Of a stretch of DNA of 64,000 bases, positions 32,382-46,152 are shown in pieces. How positions within the stretch are numbered: position 1 is the first letter of the stretch; every line of letters begins with the position of its first letter. The notes beneath the pieces were generated by a model. It had not been told where the DNA came from. It saw only the letters and a program-made list of their open reading frames with translations, and searched no databases. The position numbers and the translations under genes were made by a program. This stretch comes from Platerodrilus igneus (taxonomy: Eukaryota > Arthropoda > Insecta > Coleoptera > Lycidae). The DNA is taken from the NCBI GenBank assembly GCA_036346225.1, contig JARFIW010001176.1, positions 3,423,038 to 3,487,037 of the forward strand, given 5' to 3'.

Positions 32382-34100
32382 CTATTAGATACATCCACAT
32401 CCTCTTCAAAAAATGCCTATCCACAGGAACCTTTTCTGAACCCTTCAATTCCGCATCAATAATCCTCATCCTAAAACCTGACAAGCCACCAGAAGACCCA
32501 AAATCCTATCGTCCAATTGTACTTGTCTCTACATTAGGCAAATTCCTTGAGAAAACAATCCTTCACAAAATCAATTCCCATATTATGAACCACAACATCC
32601 TATCCCATCTCAACACGGCTTTAGACCCAACCATAGTGCTGAGAAAACCATCAGCCGCCTAGTTTCCTTTGTCATAAATTCCATACAAGTACACCATCTT
32701 GCCTTTCCTTGGCTTCAAATCCGCTTTCGACCTCCTCTGGTGGCATAACCTGTTAACCAACTACGACTATTCCACTTTCCTTCGAACCTATGCAAAATAA
32801 TTAACTTATTCCTAATCTCAAGAACGGCATCCCTAACCTCAAATTACTACCGCATATACATATCCCTTTCCCAAGCCGGCCCCCACCTTCTGGAACATAG
32901 CCATTAATCTCTTACTACACAACATACCCAACGTCACCACCTTTGCATACGCAGATGATGTCACATTTCTTAACCACGGTTACTCCAGATTCTCCACTGA
33001 ACAAACAGCCTAACATTAACATCCTTCATAGAATTCTTTAATTCTTTAAATAAGCAACCACTATCCCCATCCAAATCAAAACTCTTCCTGCTGAAAGGCT
33101 TTCTAAATACACACGCACTTGACCAAACTAAGAACAAAAACATAGATCATATTAAAGAACCTTCACCAATTACTGCCAACTTCAACACATCCACACACAG
33201 TCGACGCCTGATTCTTTTCCAAATTATAATCCCTATCATACAGTATGAATCCGACACGTGGTTGTCATTAACCCCACCTTCTTCTAGAAAGAAACTAAAT
33301 ACAATAATCCGCCTCTTCTTACTATATACATCCCGCGCATACAGAACCACATACACGCTAGCTCTATATTCCATTCTTCAAATCCCTCCCATAGAATTAC
33401 AACTCAACGTAGCCTACAAATCCGAAACCTGAAGCGAAACCTTCCAATCCAGCTCCAAGACACCATCCTAACTCCTGACGAATACAGAACACTGCCTAAG
33501 TCTAATATTAAAACCTGTATTCGTTTCTCGTTAAACCATTCCTAGCAACAACTCTGGTCCTCAACTTCATACGACAGATACACATACGACCTATTCCCCG
33601 AACTATTAGAAATCCCCATAACACGTATCCTACTCCAGCTCTCAAACAATACAATTCTAACCTCTCACGGTAAATTTTGATCCAAACTTCACTCCTTCAA
33701 CATCACCCCATCCCTATATTGTCCTTGCGACCACTCCTCACCTGAGACTCCTATCCATCTCATCTATACATGTTCACTTCTATCCACCTCTCACTCAAAC
33801 TTAAAATCCGCACAAACTTAGATCCCTTCACTCCACTACCTAGCATAACACACCTCATCACGCACGATCCTGAGCTGCTGAACATATTCTTCACTGACAT
33901 CCTTAACACAAAACCCCCAATAAACAATTAAACACTATAATACATAACCTACCCCACATCCCACACTCTACACATTGCACAACACTATTGCTTACTCCCC
34001 TACATCAAGCATCCAGGTGCAGCGACGAAAGGGGACTTGCCTCACCGAAAACCAATTACAATAGCAGACCTCAACACGCCATGATCAACCATCATGTTTA
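32382..34100 (+). pseudogene. R1/Jockey-type LINE, RT to 3' end (copy B)
   Basis: Duplicate of 15935-17660 with FAYADD at 32942-32959. It has a one-base-shorter C run near 32606, a GC insertion near 33113 and an extra C near 33787. The same stops are present in both copies. Confidence 0.75.
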
Positions 34101-35058
34101 AAGAAGAACTCTCACTTTGAAATTATCACTGTTTATTTGCTTACATGTATTTCATTTAACTTGTATATATTTTACTAACCAGTATGGATTTCTATCCAGG
34201 AATGGTTATAAATAGATGTTTACTAAATTGAAAAAAAAATATTTAAAAACAGAAATAGATTCAAGCTTAGAAGTTGTTGAATTCGATCATTTGTTTTGTA
34301 ATATACAATGAAAAGGAACATTCTTCGATACAAAAAGTTTCTTTCAAGCTAATTAATTAAAATAGAAAATGCACTTTGAAAATTAGAATTCTAAACGGAG
34401 ATTTAAAATTCTATGTACAAACCTGTTAAAGTGGGATTTTAATGTCAATTTAAAAATGGAGGCAGAAGGCATTTATTACCGTTAATTCCGAAAAGCGCTT
34501 TTGGATTTCGCAAGTATTAATTTTAGATTGCTTTGTTTGTAACTGAGATTTGAGTATTTTATTATGTGAATTTAAGGTAGAATAAATTTTACCCATATAA
34601 TATTTCTTATAAGGATATTTACCAGAAAATTTTGTGGTTAGAGTTCGAAACACCTTGATTGTTAAATAGACTCTGTCAAGGATTTTGGCCAACAACCTTA
34701 CAAACGTGGAAGTAAAAGATAGGTATATTATTCACAAGACAAGAGATTTGAGATCGGTAAATTTTATCAAAGATTAGGTGGGGAACATTTTAATAATTAA
34801 GTAAATAGGAACTCGTTAGGAATAATTTTGTTTAAAATTATGCTGATAATATTCTACGTTCTCTTGTATGAAAAAATTGTTTTGAATTTATAGATACTTT
34901 TTGATATTGTTGTTTGATTTCATTTTGTAAATTCCATTACTTCCGTTGAACTAGCCAAGCTAAGTCAGCAATTTCAAATTTTACAATTTTCTGTACCGTG
35001 TTACAGCACTCTTTTAGCGACGCCCAACGCGGACGTTTTAGCAATGCTCAATGTAGGG

Positions 35059-35100
35059 CTTATCACAGCAATATATATATATATATATTGCTGTGATAAG
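35059..35100. repeat. Perfect 42-bp palindrome with AT core (copy B)
   Basis: Identical in sequence and length to 18605-18646, conserved through the duplication despite the instability expected of AT palindromes. Confidence 0.93.
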
Positions 35101-36906
35101 GGATTGTTTAAGGGTTTAAGGTCGTGCAGGAAACATAAATTACGATAGGAAGCATAAAACTGCATTTATTTAGTAGAAAATTTAATAATTCTTATATTAT
35201 GTAAATAGTAAGCATTTAACACCCTTATATAGAGTATAATTAGTTTTAAGCGACGCAAATAATACATCTTATAGCAATAGGACGCATATTTAGCATAGAA
35301 ATAGGTAATTCATACATTAGGTGAATAACAAATATTTAATGCCCCGTATATAGAGCTTTAGTAATTTTAAGTAATGCAAATAACAATATTTTTCAATAGA
35401 AGCACGCGTATTTAGAAGAATGATAATAAATGTAATTAAACACGCATTTAAAAGGTTTCTAATTAGTTATAACATAATACGGAGATAAGAGATAAAACTT
35501 AACAAAGACTTGTGTAAGTGTAGAAACAATCAACATTTTTGATAAGAAAATGCAGTTCAAAGATGCGTAAATAAATAAACATACATGAAAATCGAAATTG
35601 AAATTACATCAGGTATTTTGTATAATTATGGAAAACGCGATGTCTAAACAAACAACGTATGGCAAGATAACGAGGCATCTGTAGCAAACAACCATTACCC
35701 GGAAAACCAAGTATATTACATCAGAAAACCACTTCAAATGCAGGATATACAAAGACCTTATTGGTTAAGATAAGCGACGGACTTGTGGAACCCAATCCAC
35801 ATCCAAGTGGAATCGACCTATATTTAATAGCAAGAACGATAACGGAGTTGAGTTTTAACTCAAGAAGGCCAAGCTGCGATACTTTAAATCGAAAGGTCAC
35901 GCGTAATTTAATATTTAATAGTATGATAGTGAAAATGTATAGTGCTACGAATATAAAAATTTCTATTGCCGTATAACGGCTCCGAATTGGGGGAGAATAA
36001 TTTCGAATGTGATGTCAAAAATCCAAATGTATAAGCTCCGAATTGGTGGAGAATAATTTTGAATGTGATGTCAATAATACAAATATATAATAATTCCGAA
36101 TGTATGGATAATCTTAGTTGGTCAATAATGATTCTAATGTGTGTATAATTCTAATCCGATTGGATGATCATAATTCTGAATTGATGTTGGTTGATAATGG
36201 ATGGTATAATAATTTAAATGCATGGAAGATTCTAATTGAGGCGTCGACGAGTTTGGTATAATTTTGTGTTGCGAGAAAATAAAGAAGCAAGAAATAATTT
36301 ATGGAAACCAAGGATTTCAATTCAACTAAGCAGTAGCAGGTCACATCTAATTAGTTTTAAGAGATTTTTTCTATTAAAATTTGAATATTGAATTTACTTA
36401 ATGTATAAAAGTGTAACAGAGTCAACAACAAACTATGCATACGTTAAAAGTACGTAATATTATAAAGGGTTTAGAACGTTCCAGGCTTCCTTGATAAAAA
36501 GAGTAGTTTTGGCGACTTTAGATTGATTGCAAAGCACATGAATTTTGGGATAAATAAGACTTATAATATTGATTGATTGAAGAGTGTATTTTAATCATTT
36601 CAAAACTTGTACATAATATTTTTTCATTATATAGAATTAATTGACTTCATTTTATAATTCAAACAAAGAGGTAATCAGAAAGGTGAGAAGAAGAAAAATT
36701 GATTATCGTAACGTTGTGCACTCTGTGTAGAATAATAAAAAGCTAGCCGTGGCAGAATAATAATAACATTAGTGAGATTTAGAATTTGATTGGAAAACAC
36801 AGAGAAGTGGAGTTAAGTGAAAACGCCATTGACACCGAGTACGGCGTTATCATATCAATTTTAATTGGACGGCCCAACGTCGGGGCTCGATTGTACCTAA
36901 AAATAC

Positions 36907-36940
36907 ATAGCAATATATATATATATATATATATTGCTAT
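36907..36940. repeat. Perfect 34-bp palindrome with AT core (copy B)
   Basis: Same as 20457-20490, unchanged in length. Confidence 0.92.
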
Positions 36941-37785
36941 AATTATAGTTTAGGGCGTAGGTTAAGTCACAGGGGTTGTAGAACAAATAAAAGCAACTTC
37001 CAGTTAACAAAAGCACATAATTCCAGATATTATAAGAGTAAATAGGTCACTATACATATTGTTAGTTGAGAGCACACTGTATATAAAAATACATGAGATT
37101 AAATGCATAAGAAGATAGAAATATTCAAGAGTAAGTGCAAGTTAAGATAAGATTTGAAAATGCAACAAAATGCATCAAAATTAAATCAACGGGAAACCTA
37201 TATGAATTGGATTAATAAATATTTAACAAGTGCGTTAAATATATCATCGTATACGCAGTCTAAATTATGCATTATTTGTAAATAGTACGTGACATAAAGA
37301 ATTACATTTGCTCAAAAATCCAATATGAACTAGGAACTAAACTAGCACCTGATTATTTCGGTTTATAATAAGTAATAAACACTGAATACGTGATTTAATG
37401 AACGGAAAGTCTTGAGATTTCTCAAATTAACACCATGATATGTGAATGGATACGTGACAACTCAAGCATTCATCCGAATATTTGAACTATACAATTGGTA
37501 AAATTTCCGGAATACACAAGAATAAAGGCAAAAGCTGTCGTCTCAACACGTGAATGAACGAATGCAAAACAAGAGAGGTACGGCTTTAAATACGATAAAA
37601 ATCGAGCAACGAGTTTAGTATACATTTTATACTGGGCCACGACAATACTCTGCAGTGCTAAATTATTTACGTAACCAGTGAGACGAAAGTAAATTAAAAT
37701 CATTTTGAAAAGTGTACGAATTGTGCAAGTGTAAGCCGATCTATTATAGACGTAAGTAAGCAATACATTTCTAACATAAATAAAA

Positions 37786-37960
37786 CTTCTGGTAAATTCT
37801 GGTAAATTACGTCTGGTTAATTACTTCTGGTTAATTACTTCAGGTTAATTACTTCTGGTGAATTACTCCCTGTTAATTACTTCTGGTTGATTACTTCTTG
37901 GTAATTACTTCTTGTTAAATACTGACATGGTAAATGTTCTATTACTGTTTTGTTAATTAC
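37786..37960 (+). repeat. 15-bp minisatellite TTAATTACTTCTGGT (copy B)
   Basis: Same array as 21349-21525. Some units are closer to consensus here (CTTCAGGTTAATTAC versus CTTCAAGTTAATTAC). Just upstream, 14 bp present in copy A after GTAAGTAAGCAA are missing. Confidence 0.88.
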
Positions 37961-38138
37961 CGAGATGGAAAATCTTTTTATTACTGATATTCAAGCAGAA
38001 ATTTAAATGGGATTTTTATTGAATCGCGGGGCATAATTTAAAGAATAACACAGCATTTTATGGTATGCCCAATCGTGGGCCTAATACAAACAAAAGTAAC
38101 ACAGCATTTTATGATAGACCCAATCGTGGGGCTGAAAT

Positions 38139-38183
<45 letters not shown>

Positions 38184-41100
38184 CTGTGAAATCTGTGAAA
38201 ATGCATTAAAATGAAACCTTTATGTTGGGTGTCAATCAAACTGGTGTGAACTATTGCCTGAAGATGCCCGTATTGTCCTGTTAGCACAGATTAAATGAAA
38301 CAACGAAACTTTAATATCAAACTTATAACATCAAATATTCATTGACAAAAATCCTTCAAATAATAATAATTGCTACATCCACAAACATCTTTCTTCTACA
38401 CACATTATCCAAAAAAATACTACTTACATACAAGCATTAAAATCTACAAATGAAGAGTAAGTCTAAAAACATTTGATAACTACTAGATAGAAATATAGAA
38501 TGTATACAGTCTCTCTTTGTAATTAATATTCCCAAACCTTTCCTTATATAAGTCACGCTATGTACAAATTCTTAGAAATATCTAAGAATATTTTAGTAAT
38601 GTTTTCTCACCTCCACAAAAAAAAATACTACTTACATACAAGCATTAAAATCGAAGATTAATATATTCAACTGTACTGTAGCGTTAATTTGGATTAATCA
38701 GGTCAGGGCAGAAAACATTGGCTTAAGACGCGCATAACTTATACACAAAACTCTCCTCAAGAACAAGTTTGACATATTTCTTAATAGAGTTGATTTTTGA
38801 CTTTTGTCCTAGCTTGATACAAGGTGTATACTTATATGCTTCTGAAATTTAACACATCTTTTCTAAGTATTACAGCGACTAGACACTAGATGATCAACAT
38901 TGCATATTTTACTGAAGTGCTCGAGTAATTTTTCAGATGTTTTACTCTGGTCCACGAAACATAAATTGGCTTTTTGTCTTTTTGCCAAAAGCAGAATATG
39001 TACTGATTGCGTTATAGATCTATTCACCCAACACTTGACAGCAGATATTGCACCCGAGCATGCCATTTGAGATGGTAAAACAGAATTGAATTAAAGCAAA
39101 ATAACTTTGTCTGGTTAAGATAATAGTTTGCGAAGACGTTGTTCTGGACAAACCAAATGATATTGCTATTAACACGGCCTTTCTAGAAAATTAGGAACTT
39201 AAGGGTTAATTTTATCGTTTTCAAAAAATGGAAAGGATTAAACTAGAATTTCACCAAAACTCTAAAACCACGACGCTGCTTTCGATTCTGACGGCCGAAG
39301 AAGTAACCAAAAATTTCCCTTAATTATTATTTTTTAATAATTTTGATATATAACTTTTGAAGAAATAGCAGAAGCAGAATTAGAAGTTTTCCTGTACTAT
39401 TTATTCGATATGACCGAAAACGGTGGGCTGTAAGTGTTTGGTATTCCTTTGTAGTTAGACACTGAAATGCAGTTGGGCAAAGCAAATAAAATTTTTACAA
39501 CACGGAAATAAAAATATATTGGTGGTAATGAGAGTTACGTAAATGTATTTACTCAAGGTTCGTTTCTTTAATTAGTTTTTATACACCATAAATTCAAAGT
39601 AGTGAAACTGCCATGTTTATAGGAATAGTATCTGTTCAATTGCTTATTAATACCTAAACACGTAACTACAAATGTCAATACAATTACCCGTTGTATTTTA
39701 TTAGAAGCAATTTCAGTTGATTAGCTGATAGATGTAATATACTTATATTAGTACAATTATGTGAATATTTATTTGTAATTGAAACTATGGACGTCATTTG
39801 CTGCATGATAAAGAATATTTCAAAATAGTTTTGATACCAAAAATTATACGAACGCACTGAGGAAAAAAAGAGCTAATTTGGACAACTGCTCTTTTCCATC
39901 CTTGATATCCTTTGAACCATTCTTGAATTCTTCTCAGCGGAGGCCGATTGAAAACCACAACCGATTTATCTTCTTACAAAACGTAGTCCAAGCAAAACAA
40001 ACAAAAGCAAACACAAAAGTGCCTGATAACGTATATATAATGCCATAGGTAGAGACAGTATTCTATCCCATCTTGCTTTAGTAAACCGTCCCTATTGGAA
40101 TTCTGGTGAGGAATAAAAATTAGAAGAGAGGGTTGAGAAGAGAAAAAGAAACAAAGCACCAAGAAGGAATAATGCTGGAGAAATCGGAACGAGATAGTTG
40201 TAGGTAGGTTTGGTGGGGACGGAGTTGGGTCATAAGTATATTAGAGGGAAGGGGAGTGGAATATTTTGAATGGAGCAGGAACAGTAAGGAGAGGGATTAA
40301 TTAGAAGGAATATAATTTCTGTTGGAATTTGCCGCGCCCAATCAGAAATTGAATCGTGGATCGGTTGAAGTAGGAGATATGGTCGGGAATCTCCGTAATT
40401 TTCGGGAAAATTTCGTATGTGTGTCTGACGGTGATGTCGTTGTCCCATTGGCTTTTCCATGTGAATGTTAGTGAATCATTTATTAGGTTTATTATGTTTC
40501 TCCTTGTCATTGTTTCGTATTCTGCGGGTAGAAGGTGCGGTCGTTGTATTGGTCTTTTGTTCTTAAGGTTGCGGATTTGGACTTTGGATTGGAGCAGGAT
40601 GTTTAGAGGTGTTTGTTTCAGGATAGTGTATAATGCAGAGGTAGGGCGAGGTTCTGAATGCTCTTGTGGAAAATAATAGGAAAGATCTTATACTTGGATT
40701 TAGGTTTCTGCGGGAATGGGGTGTTGTTAACGACTACCAGGAATCAATTGCATAGCTTAGGATAGGTATAATTATTTGCCGAAGGATTGAAGGATTAATT
40801 TACAAGTGGGACGAGTCAGTTCTGTGGATTTTGGTATGGATTGATCTATATTGTTTAGGATTGATTTTGTTTTCGATCGGAGGTATAAGTGAGCGTGCAT
40901 TTTGAGTCGGGATTTTATTTGGACGCCAAAGTACTTCGTTGATTCGGAGAGGGTTAGGGGTGTATTAAATAAGTGGATTGTAGGGGCTCGTTAAGTGGCC
41001 TTTTAATATGAGGATTTTGATTTGGCTGGTGATAAGGGTTGTTTATTCAGTATGGACCAGGATTCAATATATTGGATTAGAATACGGGCGGTGTTTTCTA

Positions 41101-43322
41101 AGGATCTTCGGGAGTATCCGTGTATAAGGTAGGTAAACTCGTTGGCATAGACAAATGTTGAGATATTAGGGATGTCTAGGTCAAGGGAGGGATTTATGGA
41201 GAGGTTTCATAATGTAGTTGAGAGGACCGATCCTTGCGGACAGCCCTGGGATAGGGACTTTGTGACAGAGAACTAATTGGAGCTAGGGGTTGCAGTTCGT
41301 CAATGTAAAAAGGATTTTAGGATTTGATATATATTACGAGGAAAGTCGGATTTTTTAATTTGTGATAGGATATTTGGCCACCAGAGGAGATCAACGGCAG
41401 CTTGAAAGTCAAGGAAAATGGCTCTTACATATTTGGAGGGGAATGTCTGAACAGTGGGGATAAGGGATCGGATGGTATCTTCAGCACTATGTCCGGGGCG
41501 GAACCCATATTGATTTTAAGAAAAGAGGGAGTTTTTGTTTATATGGGAGCTAATCTGTTGAATAAGGATGCGTTCTATGATTTACTAATTGTCGGGAGCA
41601 GTGCTATTAGACGGTATGATTTAGGATCTGCCGAGGTTTACCAGGTTTTAACATGAGAGTGATGGATGCTTTTTAAGGACGTTTGGGAATGTACCTGATT
41701 TGAGGCATTTAAGGATAAGTTGGATCATGGAGTCTTTTATGACAGACCAGAATTTTGATTAATAATATTGGAAATTTGATCTGGTCCAGGAGCTTTTTAA
41801 GCTCGAGGTTTTAACTATTAGGTCTAGTGAGTCTATGTCTAAGTCATAGTCAGGTGTGTTATCTGGTGGTGTATTACTGTAGTTTATTATTCTTTGTTGT
41901 TCTTGTGTAGATACGTTTGGGAGGGCCGTTAAGGTATTTTGAAATGAGGGTCAGTGTGGTTGGAGGTGTAGATAGTATGTGGTTAGGAGGTGGTTTTAAC
42001 AGTTTCCGGTATGTCTTCAAAGGGTCGCTGTCGCGTTCTTTGATTATGTCCATGTAGTGTTGTTTTTTGGTTGTTGTGATTAGAGTTTTATATTCGTTCC
42101 GTGTTGTTTTTTATTCTTGTGTATGACTACGTTGTTGTAATGTCTACGTTTAGCGTTCTGTAGTTGGTGTCGCACTTGGCCTAGTGCTTGTTTTTTAGTG
42201 TTTAGTCTATATGTTCACCATGCGTTCAATCTTTGCGTGTAGTATGTGTGCGAGATGGTGTTATAGAAGGCGGTGTGGATATTTGTGATGATGTTGGTGG
42301 CGAGCGAGTTGGGGTCGGTTCTTTTCTATGTATTGGAAGGAAGCTAGGGTAATTTTATTTAGGTTTGCTAGGAATTGTTGCTAGTTGGTTCTGAGTATTG
42401 TAGGATGGAGTTTTAAAGAAGATTTGTGGTGGTAGATTTGGTAGTATTTTGAATGTTAGAGCATTGTGATCGCTGGTTTGGATTATATGGGATACTTTCC
42501 AGGTGGTGATAATATTGACGGCGGATGGGGTGGCTAATGCGATATCTATATTGGATTGTTGAGTACAGGATTCCAATGTTGAATGTGGGAGGGGTGTTCA
42601 GGATCTGTACGTTGTGTTGGAGAATAAGATCTTTAACTAGGATGCCTCGTTCGTCTGTGCTGTCGTTAAATCACAGGGTCTATCTGGCGTTGGCGTCCGT
42701 GTAGATGATTGTAGGTCGGTGTTCTATTATGTTAAGTGCGTAATCAATTTGTTGAAAGTGTATGTTATTGTCTTGTCCGTATTGAAAGTAGGAGGAATTA
42801 GGAACAGAAACGGTTTTCCAATGGATTTCCATTGTGGTTGTCTGGTTTGTGGAAAGGGATGGTAGGTAGGAGGCATTTATTGTCGGATCTATGATAATAA
42901 TGGCTGAGGTGAGGTTAGGATCTGATGGGGCAGGATGGTTGTATAATCTAGCATATGGGTGAAGTGATAGGATCTTGTTTTAATCAGGTGAGGTTCTTGT
43001 ACAAGGACTATGGAAATGCGATTTTCAGTAAAGTTTGATGAATTCAAGGGTGGCTGCTCAGTAATGTTGGAGGTTAATCTGAATGATATTAAGGGATAGG
43101 GGTCTGTGGGGTTAGTCATACGTCCGTTTCCATTGCAAGGGTTTAAAGTCCATAGTCTATGCGTCTTTTACAAATACCTGCGGTTTGTTTATAAACTGGG
43201 CATTTGGGGCTAGTCACAGGGTGGTCGTGTGGTTTGTTTATTCTTAGACAGTTTGTGCAAGTGGGGGCGACTGTTGTTGATCTCATGCAGTCTTGTATTG
43301 TGTATTGTCCGGAACACCTGCC

Positions 43323-43779
43323 TTACTTGTGATTTTCCAATGTTCCACCCGAAGGTACTACATTGGCCAGGAAGCAAGTTTTTTTTACCTGGTAAATTTT
43401 GATTTTTGCCAAACCCTTGCTGTTCCAAGCAAGGTAGAAATCTTTAACGTGAGTGACAACACTCACACACAGAACTTCATTTTACCTTCTTAATCTTCTT
43501 TGGGGATTAAACCACTCATAGTTTTTAAAATTATCTTTATTAACGTTTCGATCCATGACCTAGGATCGTTTTCAAAATAATAAAAACTTCAAGTTTGACA
43601 TTTATGACATAAATTTAATTTAATTGAATTTAATTTAATCCCCAAAGAAGATTAAGAAGAATACTAAACAAACCACAACAAACATACAGGGAGTACTTCA
43701 TTTTACCTCTTATCCAATCGAGGGAGTATTTTTGTGAAAAATGCTTGCCTAACATTTTTCAAGCGGACCGTGTCGGAAT
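43323..43779 (-). mobile_element. SINE copy 3 in LINE ORF1 (copy B)
   Basis: Duplicate of 26882-27334, flanked by CCGGAACACCTGCC at 43309-43322 and 43780-43793. A longer T run (about 43380-43386), one C fewer near 43474 and longer A/T runs near 43740 and 43757 account for the length difference. Confidence 0.92.
43487..43695 (-). mobile_element. 209-bp nested insertion (copy B)
   Basis: Duplicate of 27044-27252, flanked by CTTCATTTTACC at 43475-43486 and 43696-43707. The stem CGATCC/GGATCG lies at 43549-43554 and 43563-43568. The length is identical to copy A. Confidence 0.6.
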
Positions 43780-44340
43780 CCGGAACACCTGCCACAGGAT
43801 ACCTGGGACCGACAGACCTTCGCCGAGTGGCCGAACCTCTGACAGTTATAGCACCTGGTGACGGATACCAGGTCACGGGTTCGGCAGGCCTTGTATCCTA
43901 TAAACAGGTGCGTGTGGTTTGTCGAAATCGTTCTAAGTCAAGGAGAAACGTTGATGATCATATTGTCCGTGTTGTCTGTTTTAGGTCTTCGTACCGCTAC
44001 GTGTATTTCGTTTCTGTACTGGTCTTCAGGAATTAGATTGTGACGGAAGTTTTGAGTGTAAATGAAATTTAGGACGTCGGTGTTGGAAGTTTCTTTGTCT
44101 AGGTCGAAGATTATGAGTTGAGGTTGTCTTGGGGCTGGGACGTGGACGGAACAGGACTGTTGGCTCAAGGTTGTAATAAGTTTAATGTCTGAGGACTTGT
44201 CTGTTAGGATGGTGACGGCGATTTTGGTAGATCGGATATTTCTTATGTTGAGATTGGGAAGGGACGGTAAAGGTTAGTTTTGTGATTTTTAAGAGAGCTG
44301 AGGGGTCGTATCTGATGTGGTCGGTTTTAGTGACCGTTTA

Positions 44341-44636
44341 AGGAAATTTCTGGACAGGAAAATTTAAAGTTATTCACTCAGGCCATCTAATAGTCATGCA
44401 GAAGTGAATTTTATTGTAAACCGGCAAACAAAAAATATTCAACGGGTTAGCGATGACAGTCACTATACCAATTAACACAGTGGTAGTTCGGATATACATG
44501 CCCACACCAGATTATGAAGTTGAGCAAATTAAAAAGATGAATGATTAAATTTAAGAGGTTTTTTAGGAAAAAATTTCTAGTTATATGAGATTTTAATACA
44601 GTTGTGAGTCAAGGTAGGAGGTACATGCAATAGGCG
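44341..44636 (+). pseudogene. RTE-type LINE endonuclease scrap (copy B)
   Basis: Duplicate of 27897-28190. An extra A near 44534 changes the local frame (EQIKKMND). Confidence 0.75.
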
Positions 44637-45317
44637 GGTATGGTTTGAAAGCAAGATATAACAATCTTCTTATTACAGAGGGAACTATATAATAAAATAA
44701 TACTTTAATGGCTTAACTCGTACCGCTAGTATAGGTAACTTACCACATTTTATAAAAAAATCCATATAAAATACAATAAGAAAATATGTAAAAAGCTGCA
44801 CTTGCTTATTAAGTCAATTATCTCGATTTACTAGCGTCGTCATATGTCGGCGTTGGTATCGTCATTGCCGGGTTAGGTTCGTGACATGTCGGGCTGGTTT
44901 CGTCATGTGTCGGGTTAGGATCGTCATGTGTAGGGTTGGTTTCGTCACATGTCAATATAAAACAGTTATGAAATTGCTTGTATATTTATTATTAAAATAA
45001 TACAATTATTTATACAAACTTTATTTATAAACATAATATACATACAATCAGTTGTGAATAAATCTATTAACAACTACCGTAAACGGCTAAGTCTTCGCCT
45101 CTTCGGGACTTCTCCGTATATATAGATGCATTTCGAATGTATAGCTTTCCATCTTCCAACAAAAGAATGTAAGTGTATAAGAATTATCCGTGACGTGACG
45201 AACCAACTGATAGGTATGGTTAGGGCGCTGCGTCTTTGTTTAGATGGTTCAGGGAGAGCAAGTGTTGTTGGGGAAGTCCGGCGGTAAATTCTGTCGTTTC
45301 AGGAGGCCAGAGTCAGG

Positions 45318-46135
45318 GTGCGTCGGTGCAGCGCAAGGTCTCCTACGCCGCTGCAGCTTCAGGATCTGCCCTACGTTTGCTGTAGGGTCGACGCCAGGCC
45401 AGGCCAGAAGGACGACGTGATGACGACCCTAAAGCAGAAGGTCGATCCCGCTCGAGATGGGTTTGTTGTTGTCGGAGCTCGTAGGACGCGCCAGGGCGGT
45501 GTCGTTGTGGAGTGCGCAGGTCGCGACGACGCCAAGAAACTGCAGTTGAAGGTCGGCGGGAACTGCAAGGAACTCGTGGCGAAGACCATCGAGAAGAAAC
45601 GTCCACGGGTCGTTCTTCCGGGGTCGAAGCGGGGATGAAGGCTGAAGAGCTCGTGCGGTTGATTGCGAGCCAGAATCCCCGTTTCGGCGATTTGAAGCTA
45701 GAAGACCACCTGAGAGAAGTTCAGGTTTGGCGGAAAGGGCCCTAGAGATCCCTTCGCCAACGTAGTCTTCGAAGTGACCCCACACTTCGAAGACGTATAT
45801 TAGCTGATGCTATTAACCTCAGGTGGCGAAGAGTATGGGCCCGGGACCACTTCTCGATGACCCAGTGTTACCGGTGCTACGAGTACGGCCATCGATCGAT
45901 GGAGTGCAGGAGAAGGTACAGTGGTGCGGTAACTGTGCCGAGGTCGGGCATGAATTCAAGAATTGCCGGAAGGCAGTCCCTGCTGTGTGGTTTGCGCTAG
46001 GGCAAACGACAGAACTGGCGGTGGCGCGAAGGTCGATACGCGCCACGACGCCAAGTCGAGTAGATGCCCCACGATGCAACGTCTGAAGCACGCAATCACA
46101 CGAAACATCGATTATGGACTGTGAAGATAAAACAA
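45318..46135 (+). pseudogene. R1-like ORF1 (Gag-like, CCHC knuckles)
   Basis: The frame from 45318 gives the RNA-recognition-like block GFVVVGARRTRQGGVVVECA (about 45460-45520) and KKLQLKVGG. After a frameshift near 45635 it continues EELVRLIASQNPRF and DLKLEDHLREVQVW. Two CCHC knuckles then appear in different frames: CYRCYEYGHRSMEC (about 45868-45910) and CGNCAEVGHEFKNC (about 45925-45966). At least two frameshifts and several stops mean no full protein. ORF1 proteins of this group coat the LINE RNA. Confidence 0.82.
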
Positions 46136-46152
46136 AGTCCGTAAGAAGCAAG

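Larger units (their letters stand above)
34101..40185. other. AT-rich region with palindromes and minisatellites (copy B)
   Basis: Copy of 17661-23749 with the same palindromes (35059-35100, 36907-36940), TA run (38142-38181), 55-bp repeats (35979-36089) and minisatellite (37786-37960). The stretch from about 37214 to 37984 carries most of the substitutions that distinguish the two duplication copies. No gene was recognised. Confidence 0.6.
40186..44175 (-). mobile_element. R1-like LINE, ORF1 plus ORF2, degenerate (copy B)
   Basis: Duplicate of 23750-27730. ORF1 starts at 44168, ORF2 at 43119, and the altered active-site text FVYANE lies at 41157-41138. Differences are mainly homopolymer lengths (for example T runs near 42064, 42107 and 42193). 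The SINE and its nested insertion are present at the same place, so both predate the duplication. Confidence 0.78.
28749..45186 (+). repeat. Tandem segmental duplication, copy B (16,438 bp)
   Basis: Direct copy of 12290-28739, beginning inside Gag at CGACAATTG and ending GAATTA just before the R1-like LINE. Between the copies lie nine extra bases (AACTTACGT, 28740-28748) that belong to neither flank, a filler typical of end-joining or replication-based duplication. Some frames are longer here than in copy A, others shorter, according to homopolymer length. Confidence 0.95.

Noticed and set aside
41402..41656. 84-codon plus-strand frame over the minus-strand LINE in copy B
   Set aside because: Shadow of LINE RT text, open only because of homopolymer length changes relative to copy A.
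12290..45186. Duplication treated purely as an assembly artefact
   Set aside because: The 9-bp filler and the clustered substitutions argue for two real copies, but the artefact cannot be excluded without reads.
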